Notes under the pieces: generated by a model | Told to the model about the DNA's origin: nothing | Seen by the model: the letters and a program-made list of their open reading frames with translations, nothing else | The model's database searches: none | Part shown: positions 17,844-26,147 of the stretch, one piece after another | Layout of the letters: each line of letters starts with the position of its first letter | Position numbering within the stretch: the stretch's first letter is position 1 | Assembly: GCF_014384965.1 (NCBI RefSeq) | Contig: NZ_JACRSW010000031.1 | Span: forward strand, 62,001-126,000 | Length of the DNA stretch: 64,000 nt | From: Jutongia hominis | GTDB lineage: Bacteria > Bacillota > Clostridia > Lachnospirales > Lachnospiraceae | Direction: 5' to 3' | Made by a program: the position numbers and the translations under genes

Positions 17844-18809
17844 ATGAATCGAGCTTCTAAAATAATACAGCTTAATTATGCCCGCCGCTTTGGTCTGACC
17901 GGAAAAGGCATTGGAATTGCAATCTTCGATACCGGCATTGGATATCATCCCGATCTTTGCAATAACTATTCTTTTTCAAATCTGGTGGCATTTTATGATA
18001 CGGTTTCCGGAAAAAAATCACCATATGATGACAACGGACATGGCACACACATTGCCGGTATCCTTGCCGGGAACGGAAAAACCTGTCATAACCTTTTCCA
18101 AGGCATTGCTCCGGGATGTCATTATCTGGTGATCAAAGTGTTAAATCATCGTGGCGAAGGCAATACCGAAAATGTCTTAACCGGAATACAATGGCTGTTA
18201 AGGCATCATCAGGAATACAAGATACGACTTGTCAATATTTCCGTTGGCAGTTCACGTGGAAAAAATTTTGGAGAAAACTCACCACTCGTACAGGGTGTAA
18301 ACCGCTTATGGGAAGCCGGGCTTACCGTCTTTACCGCTGCCGGTAACCATGGTCCGTCTCCTTCTTCGATCGGAGCTCCTGGTAACAGCCGAAAGATCAT
18401 TACCGTTGGTTCTTCCGATGTTCTTCCTGATTCAGAGGATACTGATTATTCCGGCAGAGGTCCTACTTCATCCTGTATCAAAAAGCCGGATATTGTTGCA
18501 CCGGGGACAAATATTGTAAGCTGTTATCCAATGCCTTTTAAAAACCAGCCATCCACGGCACTGCTTCGAAAGACCATGCAGGATGCACCGGATTACTATA
18601 ACGGTGCTGCCTACATCGCCCGAAGCGGCACATCCATGGCTACACCGATCGTATGTGGAGCTGCTGCCCTTCTATTGGAAAAAAATCCTTTTCTGACAAA
18701 TAAAGAAATCAAGCTGGCACTTCGGAACAGTGCAAAAAATCTTGGGTATCCTCATGCCAGACAGGGCTGGGGACTATTGCAATGTAATACCCTTTTATCT
18801 TACCGATAA
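17844..18809 (+). CDS. Subtilisin-like serine protease (S8), no signal peptide
   Basis: The 321-residue protein is a single S8 peptidase domain. Its catalytic triad is visible: aspartate in IAIFDTGIGYHPD, histidine in NGHGTHIAGILAG and serine in SGTSMATPIVCG. The oxyanion asparagine region reads AAGNHGPSPSS. There is no signal sequence or propeptide, and the start follows AAGGAGG, which points to the intracellular serine protease (ISP) type acting in the cytoplasm. Both neighbours point away from or towards it, so it is monocistronic. A hairpin overlapping the stop codon probably ends its transcript. Confidence 0.93.
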   Translation: MNRASKIIQLNYARRFGLTGKGIGIAIFDTGIGYHPDLCNNYSFSNLVAFYDTVSGKKSPYDDNGHGTHIAGILAGNGKTCHNLFQGIAPGCHYLVIKVLNHRGEGNTENVLTGIQWLLRHHQEYKIRLVNISVGSSRGKNFGENSPLVQGVNRLWEAGLTVFTAAGNHGPSPSSIGAPGNSRKIITVGSSDVLPDSEDTDYSGRGPTSSCIKKPDIVAPGTNIVSCYPMPFKNQPSTALLRKTMQDAPDYYNGAAYIARSGTSMATPIVCGAAALLLEKNPFLTNKEIKLALRNSAKNLGYPHARQGWGLLQCNTLLSYR

Positions 18810-18818
18810 AAGGGTATT
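18786..18818. terminator. Convergent stem-loop at protease / FHA-like gene junction
   Basis: The inverted repeat AATACCCTTTTATC / GATAAAAGGGTATT (14 bp, 5-nt loop) spans the end of the protease gene and lies 8 bases from the stop of the convergent gene. It lacks a long T-run on either side but is well placed to act in both directions. Confidence 0.65.
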
Positions 18819-18826
18819 GTATTACG

Positions 18827-19909
18827 CTAAGAAAGATATAAACTGCTTTCCCGGTCTTCGGATATATAGATTATGGTATCTCCGGGTACAGCAAGTTTTT
18901 CTTGGGCTTTTAATATACTCTGCTGTTGGTTATGACACACAACAAGAGACTCTTTCGAATGGCTTACCAGACGATATATCTGTCGCGATGCATCATATTG
19001 TACGATACAGCTATGCTGATTTAAAACTTTGAAATCTTCCTGCATGACTCCCTGTGCCATCTGCATAGCTGTCTGATTGGTTCCGATCACAAAAGTGCCA
19101 CCCTGACTAAGATCGACAGACAATTCCTGAAAGATTCCCCTCTTACCCTGAATCTGTCCCGGACATACCTTGCCCGTCTTCTCAGGCTGTTCCTCTTTTT
19201 GTTCCTTACTTTCTTTTTTGCTTTTCTTACGTTTTTTACGTTTCTTTTTGGAATGTTTACTTCTGTGAGAGCCTCTTCCTTTACCCTGACTCTGTCGCTC
19301 TTTACTTTCTTCTTTTTCAGGATCTTCAAAACCACGGATCAGCCATGCAAACAAAATGATTCCAAGCGCGATCGCACAAAACAATGTAAAGGCAAAAATG
19401 CCGACTAATAATGTAATATCCGGTACTTTTGTCCCCTTCGTTGCAAAACTCCCGGCAAATTGCAATATTTGATCAAAAGAACGGATCAAAAACAGATTTT
19501 CTATGATTGCAATTATCAGCAAAAGAACCGGCAAGACCATTCCCTTCTTTTTTGCAGCCACTAAGGTTAATAAAAAGGCGAAAAAGCAACAGATCACCGG
19601 GATAGCAATTGCTATCAGACTCCCGACTAACATCCGCCTGCCTGCCGCTTCATTTGCACTGTTATACGCCTGACAGACTTCCTGCCATGTCAGATCACCC
19701 TTTACGACATAATCTTTTTCTATCGTTCCTTTTTGCAAATAATGAACAGAAAGCTTTGTTACGGATGTTACAACATCCCATCCGGAAACTTCTACTGTCT
19801 GTGCATTACCGCCCTGTTCCACCTTAAAAAACGGAAGCAGCAAAGACAGCAAAGCTAACAGTAAGCAAAGTGCCGCAAGATTTTTCAATCGTCTTCCATA
19901 GTTTCTCAT
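18827..19909 (-). CDS. Polytopic membrane protein with lysine-rich linker and FHA-like C-terminal domain
   Basis: The 360-residue protein has about four membrane helices (near 10-30, 95-120, 128-150 and 180-205) with an outside loop. A strongly basic cytoplasmic stretch (KKKRKKRKKSKKESK) follows, then a C-terminal domain of about 105 residues. The tail has the spacing of a degenerate FHA-like beta-sandwich: GTFVIGTNQ, then CIVQYD, then GDTIIYIS. Classic phosphothreonine-binding residues are not all clear, so phosphopeptide binding is only suggested. The start is moved 114 bases inside the longest frame because GGAGGG with a 5-nt spacer precedes MRNYGRRL. A terminator separates it from cheV. 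Confidence 0.7.
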   Translation of the reverse strand: MRNYGRRLKNLAALCLLLALLSLLLPFFKVEQGGNAQTVEVSGWDVVTSVTKLSVHYLQKGTIEKDYVVKGDLTWQEVCQAYNSANEAAGRRMLVGSLIAIAIPVICCFFAFLLTLVAAKKKGMVLPVLLLIIAIIENLFLIRSFDQILQFAGSFATKGTKVPDITLLVGIFAFTLFCAIALGIILFAWLIRGFEDPEKEESKERQSQGKGRGSHRSKHSKKKRKKRKKSKKESKEQKEEQPEKTGKVCPGQIQGKRGIFQELSVDLSQGGTFVIGTNQTAMQMAQGVMQEDFKVLNQHSCIVQYDASRQIYRLVSHSKESLVVCHNQQQSILKAQEKLAVPGDTIIYISEDRESSLYLS

Positions 19910-19941
19910 CAAATCCCTCCAATAACATTTCAAATTTAAGA

Positions 19942-20003
19942 AAAGTTCCGGTTTTACTCTTTCCTGACTGCTCTGACAGGAAATTGCTTCTGACCGGAAC
20001 TTT
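19942..20003 (-). terminator. Two-part stem-loop terminator after cheV
   Basis: Outer arms AAAGTTCCGGT / ACCGGAACTTT (11 bp) enclose an inner hairpin TTTCCTG / CAGGAAA. On the minus strand the structure is followed by TTTTCTT. It lies 63 bases past the cheV stop and 32 bases before the next gene, so it should end cheV transcripts or attenuate read-through. Confidence 0.7.
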
Positions 20004-20065
20004 ATTATATTCTGACATTTCAAGCTATAAATAGCATATTATAAAATAACTTACCATTAAAATGC

Positions 20066-20980
20066 CTATGCACCATATTTTTCTCTTATAATACGATCCA
20101 ATTCGTGGATAAACTCATTAAATTCATTCTTGGATAACTGTGCATCAGCACCTAACCGTTCCCCTTTACGATACATTTCCTCATTGATCAAAGAAGAAAA
20201 GATCACAACAGGAATATCCTTCAATTCAGGATCTGCTTTCATTAATTTCAGTAAACGATGTCCATCCATCTGCGGCATTTCAATATCGGTAATAACGCAT
20301 CCTGCTTTTTCCTTTACCGTACCTTCTTCTTTGAATTTCTGTAAGATCTCCCAAAGTTCCAATCCGTTATTTGTCGGAATCAGATTTACATATCCGGCTT
20401 TTTGTAAACCTTCAAAGATCATTGTACTCAGTAATTGTGAATCTTCTGCATACAGGATCGGCACATTATTCACCGGTCTGTCACCCAGATTTCCTACGGA
20501 TGCAAGATTGATTCCTACTTCCGGTGTGATGTCTGCAACGATCTTTTCAAAATCAAGCAGAATTACTAACTTACCATCAAAATTAACAATTCCGGTAGCA
20601 ACACCTGAACTGGCGTTATTGATCAGGCTATCCGGCTTCACGATCGCTGACCAGTTAACACGATGGATGCCGACAACACCATGTACATGGAATCCTACCG
20701 TCAAACCATTAAAATTTGTGATCAGGAACATATCTTTTTCCTTTTCTGTACTCTCTGCCATACCAAGGCATTTTGCAAGATTAACTACAGAAATAGTCTC
20801 TCCCCTTGTGCTGAAAGCACCTTCTACATTCGGATGTGCATTTGGAATTGGTGTAAGTGCAGTATATGTAAGAATTTCACGAATCTTAGCCACATTAATA
20901 CCGTAGTAATTTCCTCCTACTATGAATTCCAAAATTTCTAACTCATTTGTTCCGCTTTCCAGTAAAATATTTGTATCCAT
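20066..20980 (-). CDS. cheV: Chemotaxis protein CheV (CheW-receiver fusion)
   Basis: This 304-residue protein couples an N-terminal CheW-like domain (about 10-150) to a C-terminal response-regulator receiver. The receiver shows the acidic pair in LYAEDSQ, the phosphoacceptor aspartate in CVITDIEMPQMDG and the conserved lysine in LGADAQLSK. CheV links chemoreceptors to CheA and adapts the array through phosphorylation. The true start is the fifth codon of the longest frame, because GGAGGA with a 4-nt spacer directly precedes that ATG. It has its own promoter and terminator and lies away from other chemotaxis genes. Its presence implies a motile or surface-sensing lifestyle. Confidence 0.93.
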   Translation of the reverse strand: MDTNILLESGTNELEILEFIVGGNYYGINVAKIREILTYTALTPIPNAHPNVEGAFSTRGETISVVNLAKCLGMAESTEKEKDMFLITNFNGLTVGFHVHGVVGIHRVNWSAIVKPDSLINNASSGVATGIVNFDGKLVILLDFEKIVADITPEVGINLASVGNLGDRPVNNVPILYAEDSQLLSTMIFEGLQKAGYVNLIPTNNGLELWEILQKFKEEGTVKEKAGCVITDIEMPQMDGHRLLKLMKADPELKDIPVVIFSSLINEEMYRKGERLGADAQLSKNEFNEFIHELDRIIREKYGA

Positions 20981-21098
20981 ACGCTCCTCCATCTCGTATA
21001 CCTGTCTCTTTATACGTATTTATTTTCTGACACGATGAATATGGATAAGAACCGTTTTTCCAATCCATATCAAAATTTAATCTCTTCTTTAGCTTTAT

Positions 21099-21127
21099 AT
21101 TTTACTATATCAACTATCACTTTGCAA
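21099..21127 (-). promoter_or_regulatory. cheV promoter
   Basis: TTGCAA, 17 nt, TAAAAT on the minus strand, about 110 bases before the cheV start. It looks sigma-A-like; no sigma-28 motif was found. Confidence 0.65.
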
Positions 21128-21200
21128 GCATACACACTCCATTAAAACGACCTTTTTTTACAGTGCACTCCCTTAGCACGACCATTTTCGCTAAAATGCA

Positions 21201-21239
21201 CAAGACGATGAAATCTTCTATATTGATTCCATCGTCTTG
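21201..21239 (-). terminator. Stem-loop at the gtrA-like stop codon
   Basis: CAAGACGATG and CATCGTCTTG pair across a 19-nt loop; the stop codon of the GtrA-like gene lies inside. No clear T-run follows, so termination is probable rather than certain. Confidence 0.55.
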
Positions 21240-21661
21240 GTATCATTCTCACGAAATACAAATAATTTTGTACTGATATAATTTATAATTGATAAAATAA
21301 CACAAACTGTTATTTTGGCTTCCAAGCCCTCTACACCAAACAACGGCTGATCCATTCCCATTGCATAAAGCTGTGGCTGTGCAACTACCTCTAACACTCC
21401 TGTAACACCTCTGGATGCCAGAAAAGTAATCAGCTCTTTGCATACGATCTTACGTTCAAAAGAAAGACTGTGAAAAACATATATCTTATTGGTTACAAAA
21501 GTATAAATCACCGTTATTGCCCATGACATGGCATTTGCAATGATCATTGGAACCAATGCAACTAAAACGGAATATGTAATCCAGTTGATCGCTGTAGCCG
21601 ATACACCTACTGTTGTGTATAAAATAAACTCTCTGTATTTCGAACTGCTCTTTGCGTTCAT
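21218..21661 (-). CDS. GtrA-family membrane protein
   Basis: The 147-residue protein has four membrane helices with the family opening REFILYTTVGVSATAINW and the mid segment FVTNKIYVF typical of GtrA/DPMS-like proteins. Members help move polyprenyl-phosphate sugars across the membrane or partner with GtrB-type transferases. A GtrB-like transferase exists at 46.3-47.2 kb, but the two are 25 kb apart and may not be partners. The start follows GAGGAAAAAGAA, and a TTGCAT-16-TATAAT promoter lies upstream (21708-21735). Confidence 0.88.
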   Translation of the reverse strand: MNAKSSSKYREFILYTTVGVSATAINWITYSVLVALVPMIIANAMSWAITVIYTFVTNKIYVFHSLSFERKIVCKELITFLASRGVTGVLEVVAQPQLYAMGMDQPLFGVEGLEAKITVCVILSIINYISTKLFVFRENDTKTMESI

Positions 21662-21707
21662 TTCTTTTTCCTCACTAAAACAACTCGTCTAAAAAACAAC
21701 AAATCGT

Positions 21708-21735
21708 ATTATACACATTTCTAAAAAAAATGCAA
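21708..21735 (-). promoter_or_regulatory. Promoter of the gtrA-like gene
   Basis: TTGCAT and TATAAT spaced by 16 on the minus strand, about 47 bases before the start codon. Confidence 0.6.
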
Positions 21736-21826
21736 GAGAAAAAATTTACAAAACACTCCTAAACCCTATAAAATGCTTCTTAAAACAGGAATAGCACAGC
21801 AAAATCCACGAACAGATCATTTCCCC

Positions 21827-22126
21827 TTAGCAGTCTATGCTCTCGAATTCCACTTCTACAAGTTCACTTGCAATCTGTTCAGCTTCCCAGTCCGGATGTG
21901 CCTGGATCAGATCGCGCATCTTTTGAATAACTGCCGTATCACAGCCAAGGATCTCCGCTACTTCTTTATTTGCTATTTCTTCATTCCTTTTCAGCATACG
22001 AATGCCTACAGATAATTCACCAATTTCCTTTCCAAGTTCAATATTCTCGCGGTCGCGTATAAACAGCTTCATATACCTTCGCCCCCACTCTTCACTCTCT
22101 TTTACCTCTGTGATCATTATATTCAA
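21827..22126 (-). pseudogene. Second downstream duplicate of the Rpn C-terminal tail
   Basis: This open frame of about 99 codons matches the last third of the Rpn protein: KESEEW.RRYMKLFIRDREN, one KEIG unit, then the VIQKMRDLIQAHPDWE helix-turn-helix-like end. It lacks the nuclease domain. It would need a TTG or the internal ATG as start, and no ribosome site is visible. Its end (VEFESIDC) is unlike the other copies. It is best read as a duplicated fragment, although the frame is intact. Confidence 0.7.
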
Positions 22127-22127
22127 A

Positions 22128-22469
22128 TCAAACTGCCGTTTTTTCTTTAGCAGCTGCTTCTACAAGTTCGCTTGCAATCTGTTCAGTTTCCCAGTCTGGA
22201 TGTGCCTGGATCAGATCACGCATCTTTTGAATAACTGCCAGATCATAGCCAAGCACCTCCGCTACTTCTTCATTTGCTATTTCTTCGTTCCTTTTCAGCA
22301 TACGAATGCCTACAGATAATTCACCAATTTCTTTTCCAATTTCCTTTCCAAGTTCAATATTCTCGCGGTCGCGTATAAACAGCTTCATATACCTTCGCCT
22401 CCACTCTTCACTCTCTTTTACCTCCGTGATCATTATATTTAAATCAGACTGTCGTTTTTTCTTCAGCAT
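22128..22469 (-). pseudogene. First downstream duplicate of the Rpn C-terminal tail
   Basis: This 113-codon open frame begins with an ATG that overlaps the last 26 bases of the full gene in another frame, then runs into a copy of the tail from MITEVKESEEW onward. It carries two KEIG units. No Shine-Dalgarno sequence precedes the ATG, so expression would depend on coupling to the upstream gene. It has no nuclease motif. Calling it a fragment is safer than calling it a gene, but its frame has stayed open. Confidence 0.65.
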
Positions 22470-23352
22470 CTACTTCTACAAGTTCACTTGCAATCTGTTC
22501 AGTTTCCCAGTCCGGATGTGCCTGGATCAAATCACGCATCTTTTGAATAACTGCCAGATCATAGCCAAGCACCTCCGCTACTTCTTCATTTGCTATTTCT
22601 TCGTTCCTTTTCAGCATACGAATACCTACAGATAATTCACCAATTTCTTTTCCAATTTCTTTTCCAATTTTTTCACCAATTTCCTTTCCAAGTTCAATAT
22701 TCTCGCGGTCGCGTATAAACAGCTTCATATACCTTCGCCTCCACTCTTCACTCTCTTTTATCTCTGTGATTTCTTCTTTGAGCGACTCTGTATATGTATC
22801 CGATATCTGTCCGTTTTTCAAGAATTCCATTAATGCCTGAAACCCATTTCCAAACTGATCCCTGTCTTTCCCATACGGATTGATAATAATCTTTATGGCA
22901 TCATCCTCTAATAGAATGGACAGATCATCCACGCAGACATTTTCAAAACGATACAGACATCTTCCTTTTCCAAAAGGATCATAATTACAGATAAAGATCA
23001 CATAGCTTTTCTTTAACTTACTGTACGATTCTCCTTTGTCTAAGACATTCAGGTCGATCATTCCCTGATAATAACGCGATCTTTTCGGAAGATTCTTCTC
23101 ATTTGTCGTCTGGATCTCGATATTATATACACTTTCGGTATCATCCTCAACATATACATCCAGCCGGATGCTCTTTGCATCATATTGTAAATTGATTGCT
23201 TTTTGAAGTTCTGTATACCGGATGTCTTTTATCTTCTTTTGCAAAATGATCTCAAGCAGGTGCTTACACAACTCTTTGTTGCTCATTACTGCTCCAAACA
23301 TAAAATCATCCCATATTTCCAGTTCTTCAATTCTTTTGTATTGTCTTGTCAT
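22444..23352 (-). CDS. Rpn-family PD-(D/E)XK nuclease / putative transposase
   Basis: The product (302 residues from the chosen start) opens with the family-typical IWDDFMFGAVMSNKEL and carries the nuclease core in SIRLDVYVEDD followed by YNIEIQTT, which supplies the D...ExQ metal-binding set. The region NLPKRSRYYQGMID is also characteristic. A four-residue repeat (IGKE-type, four units) lies near 240-255, then a tail used in the downstream duplicates. Family members stimulate recombination as nucleases. The longest frame begins with GTG at 23400; GGAG 6 bases before the ATG of MTRQYKRIEELE favours 23352. A strong promoter lies about 70-100 bases upstream. Confidence 0.85.
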   Translation of the reverse strand: MTRQYKRIEELEIWDDFMFGAVMSNKELCKHLLEIILQKKIKDIRYTELQKAINLQYDAKSIRLDVYVEDDTESVYNIEIQTTNEKNLPKRSRYYQGMIDLNVLDKGESYSKLKKSYVIFICNYDPFGKGRCLYRFENVCVDDLSILLEDDAIKIIINPYGKDRDQFGNGFQALMEFLKNGQISDTYTESLKEEITEIKESEEWRRRYMKLFIRDRENIELGKEIGEKIGKEIGKEIGELSVGIRMLKRNEEIANEEVAEVLGYDLAVIQKMRDLIQAHPDWETEQIASELVEVDAEEKTTV

Positions 23353-23423
23353 ACACTTCTCCATTTCCTGTTCTGGTAAAAGAATCCTCTTATCTCTCAC
23401 AGGAAACAGTTGTTTCTGTCTGT

Positions 23424-23452
23424 ATTATATATGGTATCAGACAACGATTCAA
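23424..23452 (-). promoter_or_regulatory. Promoter of the Rpn-family gene
   Basis: TTGAAT, 17 nt, TATAAT on the minus strand. The start site would lie near 23417, so the GTG at 23400 would have almost no leader, which supports the later ATG. Confidence 0.7.
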
Positions 23453-23652
23453 CCGGATTTTGACAGAATGCCGGATTCTTTTTGTGGTTTATGATGCTAT
23501 CATTTTGAAAGGGAATTATAAACAGATTCTTAGATAATATAGAAATGCAATTTTGAAACATTGCATTCATTATAGAATTTCTTTGATTTTGAAATAACTT
23601 CTTTCGTATAGCTTATATTATACAAATCCTGCCCAAAAAGGCTATTGACATT

Positions 23653-24375
23653 TTATCCAAATCGCTTTGCATTTTTACAGCATGTTGTCCTGTCACAAAT
23701 CACTTTTTCCACTAAAATATTAAATAATGCCGGCAGAAAGATCAGACACGACATACCGATACCTAACAAAGAATAACTAATAAAGTAAAGTATTTCTTTT
23801 AAAAATTCAGAAGCAACCAGCTTTTGGTGCAATGATATATAACGAAATACCGCATAATTCCCGTCAGCAATGCATACCCCGAAAATACATAAATCATGCT
23901 TCCGACCAGAGTATATGCAGATGTCAGCTTATGATATCTACAATATACCGAAAAACTTACACCGGCAAAAAAGAATCTTGCAACGATCAGGAAATGATAT
24001 AATACCTCGGTCTTATCCATTGGCACAAATACTGACAAAAGTGCAAATGGATCTCACATCACATAATAACTCAATGTATTAACAATATCATCGCCAAAAC
24101 CTATATTAAAATCAAATATCGGAATTTGAAATGTATGTTCAATAAAAATTGACCGAATAATAGTTCTTAGATAATGTCCATAATACTTCAAAAATGTAAA
24201 ATGCTGTGACAATCCATCCTTTGCACTATTTGCACTTACCTCTATGAATGACTTTCCCATAATAATAAAATACCAAAAGCATCTGTTAAAAGTGATCAAA
24301 AACATTCCTATATAATAGGTAATATTGCATGCGATTTAATTCTTCATTTTCTATGACATTTAAATATTTTTTCAT
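23653..24375 (-). pseudogene. Degraded YfhO-family membrane protein
   Basis: Minus-strand frames spell pieces of a YfhO protein. An ATG with GGAGAGGAAGC gives MKKYLNVIENEELNRMQYY and then shifts frame near 24290-24300. The next piece has GKSFIEVSANSAKDGLSQHF and FDFNIGFGDDIVNTLSYYVM. A TGA (at 24052) then stands where a glycine codon is expected, and the frame continues as DPFALLSVFVP to FSGYALLTGIMRYF. A third piece in another frame reads KEILYFISYSLLGIGMSCLI up to a stop at 23653. Intact YfhO proteins are about 800-900 residues; about 240 codons remain, so there is also a large deletion. Family members are linked to glycosylation of envelope polymers. Confidence 0.8.
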
Positions 24376-24420
24376 GCTTCCTCTCCATTTCAAAATTAAT
24401 CTAAAAAGGGTATAGCAAAG

Positions 24421-24456
24421 AATAAATACAAAAGCAAAAAATAAATACAAAAGCAA
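24421..24456 (+). repeat. Two direct 17-bp repeats abutting the glycan-operon promoter
   Basis: AATAAATACAAAAGCAA occurs perfectly at 24421-24437 and 24440-24456, a 19-base period (nearly two helix turns). The second copy ends one base before the -35 box. They are candidates for an activator site or curved upstream element; function is inference. Confidence 0.6.
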
Positions 24457-24457
24457 T

Positions 24458-24486
24458 TTGACTTTCCATATTGCGTATAGTAAACT
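24458..24486 (+). promoter_or_regulatory. Promoter of the plus-strand glycan operon
   Basis: TTGACT, 17 nt, TAAACT. Transcription from about 24493 would leave a leader of about 59 bases before the GlfT2-like gene and could cover six genes to 31159. Confidence 0.7.
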
Positions 24487-24551
24487 TGATTCTATGGGAT
24501 TTCATATTAAGATTATTTCCTTAATAAACTGAAGAGAGGCGTGAATACGAA

Positions 24552-26147
24552 ATGAACTTGTTTGGCATTTCCTTTCCAAACAAAATTGAAAATACAGATC
24601 AGCTATATTTTGATATACAACATGGTCATTTTAATCCATCAGACCATTCTCTTACAAAAGGAACAATATTAGGAACAAACACCTATTTTAACATTTTTTC
24701 TTTGCATCAATATCTAAAATATACTACTTTAGAGCAATTGATATTAGAGCTTTCCGGAAATGGAGCTTTTCATCTTAAAGTGATCCAACAAGACATTATC
24801 CATCCGGAAAATCAAACTATTTTATATACCGATTCTTGTATCTTATCAGCGAATCATTCGTTTTCCATACCCATCTGTTATCAATGTGATAATAAAGATT
24901 CTGTCCTGTTTTTTACTTTAGAAGCACTAGAAGACTCTTGTTATTTTTTTGGCGGTTTCTACAAAACAGAGCCTGCCATCCTGCCTTCTGTTTGCAAGCT
25001 TGCAATGGTAATATGTACCTATAACCGGGAAGAATATGTATATTCCAATCTAAAAACAATTTGCTCGGATATCTTTGATCGTCCTGATTCGCCAATCAAA
25101 GATGATTTAGAGATTTTTATTGTTGATAACGGAAAATCCCTTCAAAATCAATGGGGTGATCATCCTCAGATTCATTATTACCAAAATAAAAATCTGGGTG
25201 GAAGCGGTGGCTTTACCAGAGGAATGTTAGAAGTTTTGCAATCACAAACGCAATTTTCACATATCCTTTTATGTGATGACGATATCACGCTGGATGCTGA
25301 TGTATTAGTAAAAAACATTCAATTTTTGAAAATACAAAAAAAAGAAGCCAAACATATTTATCTTGCCGGAAGTATGCTTTATATCGATCGTCCCTGTACA
25401 CAACATGAGGCAGGTGCACGATGGGATGGCATAAACTACAAGCCGATTCCGGTCAAACCGCTTTTAGAACTAAATCACCCTGAGGACGTTTTAAAAAATG
25501 AAACAGAAGTTTCAGTTGATTATGCCGGATGGGGATATCTTTGTTTTCCGGTTTCTGAAATAAACGAAAACAATCTCCCACTTCCTCTTTTTGTAAAATG
25601 GGATGATACGGAATTTGCACTACGCAACCATGCACAATGCATCGCACTAAACGGAATTGGGTTTTGGCATCCGTCTTATCAAAGTAATTACAGCCCGACA
25701 CTGACTTATTATGATATCCGCAATTCATTTGTGATCAATGCGTGTCTTGGTATTCCCAACCATTTTAAGAAAAGAAAACTCACCAAATTTTTCTTTGCCA
25801 ATCTTGTTTATGGCAATCTGGCAATGGTCAAATGTATTTTATGGGCAATTAACGATTATTTATATGGAATCCGTTTTTTCCAGACAACAGATGGTCAGAA
25901 AAATCATCAAAAATTGCAAAACATGTTAAAAGCAATACAGACAATACCAAAACATACTAAAAAGGAAAAAGTGTTTTGTTCTTTCAAATCTCTTTTTTCC
26001 CTGAATTTTTGGCATTATACCTTTTACTGGTTTCGTCTTGTAATTCAATTTGTTTTTACACATAACAAAATAGATCAACAATTCAAACAACAACAGCTCC
26101 AGATTTGTAATATACACTTTTGGAAAGAACTACTAAAGGAGGACTAA
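24552..26147 (+). CDS. GlfT2-like galactofuranosyltransferase (GT2)
   Basis: The 531-residue protein has an N-terminal beta-sandwich-like region (about 1-150), a GT-A domain (about 155-400) and a helical C-terminus. The nucleotide-binding start reads MVICTYNREEYV, the acceptor loop NKNLGGSGGFTRGM, and the metal-binding motif LLCDDDITLD (DDD). This N-terminal module plus GT-A arrangement is that of mycobacterial GlfT2 relatives, which add galactofuranose from UDP-Galf. The immediately following gene makes UDP-Galf, which supports the donor. The ribosome site (GAGAGG) is 12 bases away, so the initiation signal is weak for this locus. It is the first gene of the operon. Confidence 0.85.
   Translation: MNLFGISFPNKIENTDQLYFDIQHGHFNPSDHSLTKGTILGTNTYFNIFSLHQYLKYTTLEQLILELSGNGAFHLKVIQQDIIHPENQTILYTDSCILSANHSFSIPICYQCDNKDSVLFFTLEALEDSCYFFGGFYKTEPAILPSVCKLAMVICTYNREEYVYSNLKTICSDIFDRPDSPIKDDLEIFIVDNGKSLQNQWGDHPQIHYYQNKNLGGSGGFTRGMLEVLQSQTQFSHILLCDDDITLDADVLVKNIQFLKIQKKEAKHIYLAGSMLYIDRPCTQHEAGARWDGINYKPIPVKPLLELNHPEDVLKNETEVSVDYAGWGYLCFPVSEINENNLPLPLFVKWDDTEFALRNHAQCIALNGIGFWHPSYQSNYSPTLTYYDIRNSFVINACLGIPNHFKKRKLTKFFFANLVYGNLAMVKCILWAINDYLYGIRFFQTTDGQKNHQKLQNMLKAIQTIPKHTKKEKVFCSFKSLFSLNFWHYTFYWFRLVIQFVFTHNKIDQQFKQQQLQICNIHFWKELLKED

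Larger units (their letters stand above)
21827..22770 (-). repeat. Three tandem copies of the Rpn gene 3' end (unit about 304-316 bp)
   Basis: The segment encoding from ITE(V/I)KESEEW to the C-terminus occurs three times in a row: about 22444-22770 (inside the full gene), 22128-22443 and 21827-22127. The matching anchor CAAGTTC-CTTGCAATCTG begins near 22479, 22163 and 21859, giving periods of 316 and 304. The 12-base difference is one fewer GKEI codon group. Copies differ by scattered substitutions, so the duplication is not brand-new. The most distal copy has diverged most at its end. Confidence 0.93.

Noticed and set aside
20130..20906. 258-codon plus-strand open frame
   Set aside because: It is antisense to cheV and serine/isoleucine-rich as expected for a mirror frame of that gene.
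22002..22635. Plus-strand open frames of about 105-109 codons in the Rpn repeats
   Set aside because: They repeat only because the DNA is duplicated; they are antisense to the Rpn tail and have no initiation signals.
22640..22700. CRISPR-like short repeats near 22.6 kb and 58.6 kb
   Set aside because: The repeats are 12-base coding units without spacers, inside Rpn-family genes.
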